Assembly (NCBI GenBank): GCA_016927495.1
Contig: JAFGMP010000176.1
Location: forward strand, 1 to 38,256
Direction: 5' to 3'
From: Candidatus Latescibacterota bacterium
Lineage (GTDB): Bacteria; Latescibacterota; Latescibacteria; Latescibacterales; Latescibacteraceae
DNA: 38,256 nt
The translations under genes were made by a program, and so were the position numbers. The stretch's first letter is position 1, and every line of letters begins with the position of its first letter. The notes beneath the pieces were generated by a model. It did no database searches. It was not told where the DNA came from and saw only the letters and a program-made list of their open reading frames with translations. Positions 32,773 through 38,256 of the stretch are shown here, piece by piece.

Positions 32773-35700
32773 TTATATTTTACCCACCAAAATTACCATG
32801 TTGTTGCCCTGAATCTCAACATTCCCGGTATACAGCGGATCGGCGATTTTATCGAGACAGAGTTCTTTGGCTAATGTTTCCGTTTGGATAAGCTCTTTGT
32901 GCGTTTCGATTGCCTCTTTAAGGTCCCCATTGACCAAAAGGCCCAGCGTTATACGGTCGTCCGGGACAAGATCGGCTTCACGACGCGCATTCTGCACCAT
33001 CCTGATGACATCCCGAGCGAGACCTTCGAGTTCGAGGCCACGGTCGACGTGAAGATCGAGACAGGTAAATAGTCCGCCGTCCGACATACAGGCATGGCCT
33101 TCTTCGGCAATAATCCTCAATTCAAATTCCTCAGGCATCACCACTTCTCCGGAGGCAATAAGATAACCGTCGTCACGAATTTCCACATTGCCGGACCTGA
33201 CGGCAGAGAGAACATCCTTCATCTTTTTGCCGAGACGTGGCCCAAGCGTCCGTGCATCGACAGAAATCTCCTGACGTCCCATTTCGCCGACATCATCGGT
33301 AAATCTCACCGCTTTTACATTGAGTTCATCCATAATGATATCCGTGTAATGTTCAGACAGATGTGCGTCTTTCCCGGCAATGATAGCTTCTGTAAGGGGC
33401 TGACGAACCCTGATGCGGCTCTGGTGACGGACACCATGGCCGAGCGAACATACTCTCCTGACTGCATCCATACGGCGCAGAATATCCACGTCAGCCCGCA
33501 ATTCATCCTGTGTCGGCCAGTCAGAAAGATGGATCGAACGTTCGCCGGTAAGGTTGCGGTATATGGATTCGGTTGTGAATGGAAGCAGTGGCGCCGCCAT
33601 ACGGCAGGCTATCACCATCACAGTATAGAGTGTATCGTATGCATCTTTCTTGTCGCTGTCAGACTCGCTTTTCCAGAATCTGCGACGGTTTCTGCGAATA
33701 TACCAGTTGGTGAGAATTTCCATGAATTCCCCGATATATTCGCATGTTCCCGGAATGTCGTAAATATCCATTGCCCGGGTAACACGTTCCAGTGTCTCCG
33801 AAAGTTTGGAAATGATATAGACATCCATTTCATTGCCGGAATCGGATCTGAGAACAGGTTTATATCCGTCGATATTGGCGTAAAGCACCAGGAAATAATA
33901 AGAATTCCAGAGTGGGGCAATGGCCGCTTTCTGGGATTGGAAAATCGCCTTTCCCTCGCTGTCAAGCTGCAGGTTGCCGCCTTTCAGGATTGTGTTGCTC
34001 ATCAGGAACCACCTGAGAGTATCTGATCCCACGCTTTCCATGACATCATCGAGCGGCGGATAATTTCTGAGACGTTTGGAGAGTTTCTGGCCGTTTTCGT
34101 CGAGCACTACTCCATGGCAAATACTGTTGAGAAAGGACGGTTTATCGAAAAGTCCCGTCGCAAGAACAGTCAGAGTATAGAACCATCCCCGTGTCTGAGC
34201 GATATACTCGACAATAAAATCGGCGGGAAAATTATTCTCGAACCAGTCCTTGTTTTCGAACGGATAATGCACCTGGGCATAGGGCATCGATCCGGACTCG
34301 AACCAGCAGTCGAGCACATCCTCGATGCGTTTTAATGTTCCGCCGCAGTCCGGGCACTCACGGGTCAGTTCGTCGATATATGGACGGTGGAGATCGGTAA
34401 TTTTTTTCCCGAAGTCATGTTCCATATCGGCAATCGAACCATAAACATCACGATGATTGCATTTCCGGTTATCGCATTCCCAGATGGGAAGCGGTGTTCC
34501 CCAGTAACGGTTACGGGATATGGACCAGTCACGTGCTTCGGCAATCCAGCGTCCGAACTGGCCGTCACGAATATGTTCGGGTATCCAGTTTATCTCCCTG
34601 TTATGTTCGAGCATCCGGTCTTTAATAGCGGTAACTTTAACATACCATGAAGGAAACGCACGGTAGATCAGAGGCGTATCGCAGCGCCAGCAGAACGGGT
34701 AATTATGTTCGATTGTATCGTGGCGGACAAGTTTGCCCTCCTCACGAAGTCGTTTCGTAATGTCCTTATTGGCGTCAAAGACATTTACACCCTGATAATC
34801 GGGGACACGATCATCGAACATCCCCTGATAATCCACCGGCGTAATGGTGGGAATACCATGAGCATCGCAGAGTTTCTGGTCATCCTCTCCGAAGCCGGGA
34901 GCCATATGAACGATACCGGTGCCGTCCTCGGTTGTGACAAAATCTCCGGCCAGAATTTTAAAAGCGTTCGGTGTATCGGCAAAATAATCGAACAGCGGTA
35001 TATAGGATAATCCGACAAGTTCCGAACCTTTCAGACTTTTGACTTTTTCGGTATTCTGAAGCTGTTTTTGATATGCTTCAACACGTTCCCTGGCTATAAT
35101 GAAGTGTGTATCACCCTCACGGAACAGGATATAGTCGATCTTACTCCCGACAGCTATACCGAGATTTGACGGCAATGTCCATGGTGTGGTAGTCCATACC
35201 AGAAGGTTTGTGTTGTGGGGAAGCCTGTCCGAATCGTTAAGCCTGAACAGTACGGTGATAGCGGGGTCCTGTTTGGGACGTGTCGAATTGTCGATTCTTG
35301 TCTCGAAATTCGAGAGCGGTGTCTCGCACCGTGAACAGTACGCGAGAACTCGTGCACCCTCATAAATAAGCTCTTTATCGTAAAGGGTTTTGAACGCCCA
35401 GAGCACGCTTTCCATGAAATCGATGTCCATGGTTTTATAATCATTCTTGAAATCGACCCAGCGGCCCTGACGTGTTACAACCCGTTCCCATTCATCCACA
35501 TATTTCAAAACAAGGCTGCGGCACCCCTCGTTGAAACGGTCCATGCCGTAACCGAGAATTTGATCCCTGCCGTGAATTCCGGCGGTTTTCTCCATTTCCA
35601 TTTCGGCGGGAAGTCCATGACAGTCCCACCCGAAACGCCTTGAAACATGATACCCGCGCATAGTTTTATAGCGTGGAACCACATCCTTGACATATCCGGT

Positions 35701-35910
35701 AAGAACATGGCCGTAATGCGGCAGGCCGTTAGCAAACGGAGGCCCGTCATAAAACACGTAATCATTGTTATCAGCCTGCCTGAACCTTACTGATTCCATG
35801 AATGTCCCGTCCAACTCCCAGAATTTAATAATATCCCGCTCAAGTTTGGGAAAATCGGGTTTTGACGGAACAGGTTCAAAAACATTTTTCTTTTTCCCCG
35901 GCTCACTCAC
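32773..35910 (-). CDS. ileS: Isoleucyl-tRNA synthetase, long IleRS2-like form
   Basis: IleS charges tRNA-Ile and edits misactivated valine. The 1045-residue protein shows the class I motifs HYGH (65-68, in GPPFANGLPHYGH) and KLSKR (about 608-612, in GQKLSKRLRNYP), plus the editing (CP1) domain between them, with TTTPWTLPSNLG and the FVTTEDGTGIVHMAPGFGEDD segment. Length, the KxSKR form followed by RNYPP and the C-terminal region point to the eukaryote/archaea-like IleRS2 clade found in some bacteria, a group generally less sensitive to mupirocin; that property is family knowledge, not shown here. The start is GTG at 35910 with AGGGGA about ten bases upstream. It stands alone on its strand and is divergent from the nitrilase-fold gene. 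Confidence 0.97.
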   Translation of the reverse strand: MSEPGKKKNVFEPVPSKPDFPKLERDIIKFWELDGTFMESVRFRQADNNDYVFYDGPPFANGLPHYGHVLTGYVKDVVPRYKTMRGYHVSRRFGWDCHGLPAEMEMEKTAGIHGRDQILGYGMDRFNEGCRSLVLKYVDEWERVVTRQGRWVDFKNDYKTMDIDFMESVLWAFKTLYDKELIYEGARVLAYCSRCETPLSNFETRIDNSTRPKQDPAITVLFRLNDSDRLPHNTNLLVWTTTPWTLPSNLGIAVGSKIDYILFREGDTHFIIARERVEAYQKQLQNTEKVKSLKGSELVGLSYIPLFDYFADTPNAFKILAGDFVTTEDGTGIVHMAPGFGEDDQKLCDAHGIPTITPVDYQGMFDDRVPDYQGVNVFDANKDITKRLREEGKLVRHDTIEHNYPFCWRCDTPLIYRAFPSWYVKVTAIKDRMLEHNREINWIPEHIRDGQFGRWIAEARDWSISRNRYWGTPLPIWECDNRKCNHRDVYGSIADMEHDFGKKITDLHRPYIDELTRECPDCGGTLKRIEDVLDCWFESGSMPYAQVHYPFENKDWFENNFPADFIVEYIAQTRGWFYTLTVLATGLFDKPSFLNSICHGVVLDENGQKLSKRLRNYPPLDDVMESVGSDTLRWFLMSNTILKGGNLQLDSEGKAIFQSQKAAIAPLWNSYYFLVLYANIDGYKPVLRSDSGNEMDVYIISKLSETLERVTRAMDIYDIPGTCEYIGEFMEILTNWYIRRNRRRFWKSESDSDKKDAYDTLYTVMVIACRMAAPLLPFTTESIYRNLTGERSIHLSDWPTQDELRADVDILRRMDAVRRVCSLGHGVRHQSRIRVRQPLTEAIIAGKDAHLSEHYTDIIMDELNVKAVRFTDDVGEMGRQEISVDARTLGPRLGKKMKDVLSAVRSGNVEIRDDGYLIASGEVVMPEEFELRIIAEEGHACMSDGGLFTCLDLHVDRGLELEGLARDVIRMVQNARREADLVPDDRITLGLLVNGDLKEAIETHKELIQTETLAKELCLDKIADPLYTGNVEIQGNNMVILVGKI

Positions 35911-36151
35911 AATATATAATCCCCTGTAATTTTATAAATAGTATATGATGATTTGCAGAATAATTTTATTTAAACCTAAAATATAATGACTTATATTGTT
36001 GAAAACAAGGACGTTAACTTATTCAAACCAGAAATATGAACCTTTAATTACCCTTGTAAAACTGGAATTTATAACATTTCCTTGCATAATATGAATCAAG
36101 ACCTTTTAGATTCAATCACATCATACCATACAAAAACTGAAAGGAATTATT

Positions 36152-37201
36152 ATGAAACCGTCAAAATGCTGTCCGACAATCAAAACATTCCAACTCACCC
36201 TTTTGATTTCAATTATCATAGCCCACGTTTTTTTCTTTAGCGGGGAAATATACGCCCAGCAAAACACACTGCCTCGTGAGGTGTGGGTGGCCACGGTAAC
36301 ACTCACCGCTGAGTTCGAGTCACCGAAAGACACTATCGGAGACGCTGTTGAAGATCGTATTAACAGAATGCTGAAAAGAATGGAGGAGGTTGTTCCCTAT
36401 AATCCCGATATTATTTGCCTGTCCGAGGTATTCGCCCATACTGGCATCAGGAATCTTCCCGCTTTTCCGGAACGTGCCGAAGAAGTACCGGGGCCGATTG
36501 TCAAAAAATTTGCAGCATTCGCACGGGCACATAACTGTTATGTCATATGCCCAATCTATACCAGAAAAGGAAACATTGTCTACAACTCGGCAGTCCTGAT
36601 CGACCGGAAGGGAAAAGTCGTCGGCCAGTATGATAAAATCAATCCGACAGAAGGTGAAATCGACAGTGGGATATCTCCCGGACCGGTCGATCCGCCAGTG
36701 TTCAAAACCGATTTCGGAACAATCGGCATGCAGATATGTTTCGATGCAAACTGGCCTGAAAACTGGCGCAAACTGAAAGAAGCAGGCGCCGAAATCGTAT
36801 TCTGGCCGTCCGCTTTTGCCGGGGGTAGTATGCTCAATACGCTCGCCGCAAATAATTCGTACTACATAGTAGCCTGCACACGGCACGAACCTGCGCGAAT
36901 TGTCGATGTGACCGGAGTCGATATCTGTTCGACCGGAAGACTGCAATCATGGGTATGCACACCCCTTAATCTGGACAAAAAGGTGTTCCACTGGGATTTT
37001 CAGGATAAAAAATTCAAAGCGGTTCAGAAGAAATACGGGCGCAAAGTCGGGTATTCGATATGCCACCCGGAGGGCTGGTTCACACTGGAAAGCCGTTCGC
37101 CCGATGTGTCGGTTGAAAGTATCATGAAAGAATTCGACCTGATAACCTATGACCGGTATATACATCGCGCCGATGAATACCAGAAACAACACAGGCCGTA
37201 A
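36152..37201 (+). CDS. Exported nitrilase-superfamily (carbon-nitrogen) hydrolase
   Basis: The 349-residue protein has a signal peptide (about 1-37, hydrophobic core LTLLISIIIAHVFFF, cleavage near YAQQ). The nitrilase triad is present: Glu92 in CLSEVF, Lys162 in QYDKINPTEGE and Cys196 in MQICFDANWPE. Enzymes of this family hydrolyse amides, nitriles or carbamoyl groups or transfer acyl groups; most are cytosolic, so a signal peptide is uncommon. The EGE and FDANWPE context resembles an amidase/carbamoylase-like subgroup seen in Planctomycetes and Latescibacteria-type genomes. AAAGGAAT lies about 5-6 bases before the ATG. A 240-base divergent region separates it from ileS. Substrate is unknown. 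Confidence 0.9.
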   Translation: MKPSKCCPTIKTFQLTLLISIIIAHVFFFSGEIYAQQNTLPREVWVATVTLTAEFESPKDTIGDAVEDRINRMLKRMEEVVPYNPDIICLSEVFAHTGIRNLPAFPERAEEVPGPIVKKFAAFARAHNCYVICPIYTRKGNIVYNSAVLIDRKGKVVGQYDKINPTEGEIDSGISPGPVDPPVFKTDFGTIGMQICFDANWPENWRKLKEAGAEIVFWPSAFAGGSMLNTLAANNSYYIVACTRHEPARIVDVTGVDICSTGRLQSWVCTPLNLDKKVFHWDFQDKKFKAVQKKYGRKVGYSICHPEGWFTLESRSPDVSVESIMKEFDLITYDRYIHRADEYQKQHRP

Positions 37202-37643
37202 GTATGCCTGTCCAAAATGAGGTCAAACCAAATTGAGGAAATCAGGGGGAAAAATAATATTCACCATGAAGAACATGAAGTTATTGAAGAAATACTTTTC
37301 ATGTTTTCAGGATTTAGTAAAATAATCCCAATAAAATACTATCCATTTCATTGTGTAAATAACTCAAACCCTATAATCCCAATCAATATATACAAAAAAA
37401 CCTCGACATTAAATTATATGTATATAATATTGTAAAAGTCATTAATTAATTTCAAAAAATAAAAAGTTTTTACTCTACTTATTTTAAAAAGATTCTCTTT
37501 TTTTGTACTTGCATTATATGTGGTGTAATTTTGAATTTTATGAAAAAATGAAGGAATAATCTTCATGATGACCTTCATATGCTTCATGGTTCTTTTTTTA
37601 AAATTGACATATTCCCGGTAATCAGGAGTGAGAAACATCCACA
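37202..37643. other. 442-bp AT-rich region without a convincing gene
   Basis: This follows the nitrilase stop and leads to the GxxExxY gene. It contains a plus-strand period-9 repeat (37261-37291), an AT-rich centre and a minus-strand copy (37561-37597), so much of it looks repeat-derived. An open frame at 37217-37435 is formed largely by the repeat and is not called. Confidence 0.5.
37261..37597. repeat. Period-9 ATGAAG repeat, inverted pair upstream of the GxxExxY gene
   Basis: The left arm (37261-37291) reads CACC-ATGAAGAAC-ATGAAGTTA-TTGAAGAAA. The right arm (37561-37597) is in the opposite orientation and reads (reversed) AGAACC-ATGAAGCAT-ATGAAGGTC-ATC-ATGAAG. The arms face each other around about 270 bases of AT-rich sequence. 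The left arm shares an almost identical core with 38057-38090 and with the reversed copy at 24703-24734. Confidence 0.7.
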
Positions 37644-38030
37644 ATGAAGGTTACAAAAAGAAAATTTAGTGAATTATCAAACAAGGTAATTGGTGCTGCT
37701 ATCGAAGTTCACAAAATACTGGGACCTGGTCTGCTGGAATCCACATATCAGAGGTGCTTGGTTCATGAATTAAAACTATTAAATATTCACGTTGAAGAAG
37801 AATTCCCTTTACCGGTTGAATATAAGGATATTAGTCTGGATTGCGGATACCGGATTGATTTATTGATTGATAACCAAATTATTGTTGAACTGAAAAGTGT
37901 GGAACAATTGAAGAGTATACATGAGGCTCAACTTCTCACCTATATGAAACTAGCAAATATCAAACAAGGTTTTCTGATAAATTTTAATGTTGTATTACTA
38001 AAAGATGGCCTAAAAAGCTTTATTTTGTAA
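37644..38030 (+). CDS. GxxExxY family protein (PD-(D/E)XK nuclease-like)
   Basis: The 128-residue protein carries the family signature GLLESTY (29-35). It also has the PD-(D/E)XK core: Glu32 in that motif, Asp72 in YRIDLLID and Glu82/Lys84 in VELKSVEQL, spaced as expected for a metal-dependent nuclease fold. GxxExxY proteins are widespread in Bacteroidetes, Planctomycetes and related genomes; their role is not established and they are often single genes. The ATG at 37644 is preceded by AGGAG, about 15 bases upstream, further than ideal. It is flanked on both sides by period-9 ATGAAG repeats, and its own first codons (ATGAAGGTT) look like one repeat unit. It is AT-rich compared with the genes before 37200, which suits horizontal origin. 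Confidence 0.92.
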   Translation: MKVTKRKFSELSNKVIGAAIEVHKILGPGLLESTYQRCLVHELKLLNIHVEEEFPLPVEYKDISLDCGYRIDLLIDNQIIVELKSVEQLKSIHEAQLLTYMKLANIKQGFLINFNVVLLKDGLKSFIL

Positions 38031-38056
38031 ATGGTGATTGCATAAAAAAAATATCT

Positions 38057-38090
38057 GCCATGAAGAACATGAAGTTAATGAAGAAAAAAA
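38057..38090 (+). repeat. Period-9 ATGAAG repeat downstream of the GxxExxY gene
   Basis: GCC-ATGAAGAAC-ATGAAGTTA-ATGAAGAAA is the cleanest copy of the family in the window: three ATGAAG cores at exact 9-base spacing. It starts 27 bases after the GxxExxY stop and has the same orientation as the copy at 37261. No facing partner is seen before the window ends. Confidence 0.75.
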
Positions 38091-38169
38091 GCCACATAAA
38101 TATTAAGAATAATAAAATATTGTTATTTTATCAATCTCTCACTTTATATTTCAAACAAAATAATATATC

Positions 38170-38256
38170 ATGAGTAAACATTGTTATCTCTGTGGTGTTA
38201 AACTTATAAAAAACCACAATAAAAGTAAAGATCATGTCCCTCCGGATTGCATCTTC
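38170..38256 (+). CDS. Zinc-finger/HNH-like protein, partial (C-terminus beyond window end)
   Basis: From ATG 38170 an open frame of 29 codons reaches the window edge. It starts MSKHCYLCGVKL and continues to KDHVPPDCIF. The CxxC knuckle followed by a DHVPP segment is the start of a small HNH-like protein family common in bacteria (CxxCG...DHVPPxxLF). No strong ribosome-binding site precedes it. It lies 139 bases after the GxxExxY gene in the same AT-rich accessory stretch, so two candidate nucleases may be neighbours. Only the first residues are visible, so the catalytic set cannot be checked. Confidence 0.65.
   Translation, partial: MSKHCYLCGVKLIKNHNKSKDHVPPDCIF

Noticed and set aside
33094-34026. 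310-codon plus-strand open frame inside ileS
   Set aside because: It is antisense to a conserved synthetase gene and its protein has no recognisable domain; it reflects the codon pattern of ileS.
37217-37435. Open frame of 72 codons before the GxxExxY gene
   Set aside because: Much of it is the period-9 repeat read as HHEEHEV followed by AT-rich sequence; there is no ribosome-binding site or family resemblance.
38060-38172. Short frame starting MKNMKLMKKK in the last repeat
   Set aside because: It is the repeat itself read in frame, followed by AT-rich sequence; it overlaps the start of the HNH-like gene.

Overview
The window looks like chromosomal DNA from an uncultured, Gram-negative-type bacterium of the FCB group, of the Latescibacterota/KSB1 style. 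Three things suggest this: a protein with a type IX secretion C-terminal sorting domain (NYPNPFNP motif, 30293..32257), many exported proteins with Tat-like or lipoprotein signals, and many exported polysaccharide-active or related enzymes. The lineage is an inference; there is no rRNA or other taxonomic marker here. I see no tRNA, rRNA, CRISPR array or complete insertion sequence.

Layout. 1-2204 (minus): two tandem DUF362 paralogues with RRDFIK-type signals, the first cut by the window edge. 2671-7929 (plus): a housekeeping run of endonuclease V, a small zinc ribbon protein, a YbbR/CdaR-like protein, TsaD (tRNA t6A synthesis) and a membrane-anchored VWA protein. 8042-14529 (plus): an orphan ParA-type ATPase, a very large soluble GAF/eight-PAS hybrid histidine kinase whose start codon lies in a 10-bp tandem repeat, and a CHAD protein. 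14568-15848 (minus): an exported beta-lactamase-fold serine hydrolase. 16163-17338 (plus): an HD-GYP-type cyclic-di-GMP phosphodiesterase candidate. 17447-21252 (minus): a large exported GH2 glycosidase downstream of an MNT/HEPN pair. 21507-24619 (plus): an apparent operon of an exported aldo/keto reductase-like lipoprotein with a degenerate active site, an MliC-like lipoprotein and an exported beta-helix protein. 24915-26906 (minus): an exported heparinase II/III-like lyase. 27147-30185 (plus): a polytopic GT-C-like membrane protein, then an M23 peptidase with a good sigma-54 promoter candidate upstream. A bidirectional terminator separates the peptidase from the modular type IX cargo protein. 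32773-35910 (minus): IleS of the long, IleRS2-like kind. 36152-37201 (plus): an exported nitrilase-fold hydrolase. 37202-38256: an AT-rich accessory stretch with a GxxExxY (PD-(D/E)XK-like) nuclease gene between copies of a 9-bp-period repeat, followed by the start of a zinc-finger/HNH-like gene.

How the genes fit together. The exported GH2, heparinase-like, beta-helix, nitrilase, serine hydrolase and DUF362 proteins point to a heterotroph that processes complex polysaccharides or other polymers at its envelope. The giant PAS kinase and the HD-GYP protein point to rich environmental sensing. The most unusual material is the period-9 repeat family, found both around the GxxExxY nuclease and beside the heparinase gene, followed by the tandem repeat over the kinase start codon and the aldo/keto reductase that has lost two canonical catalytic residues.
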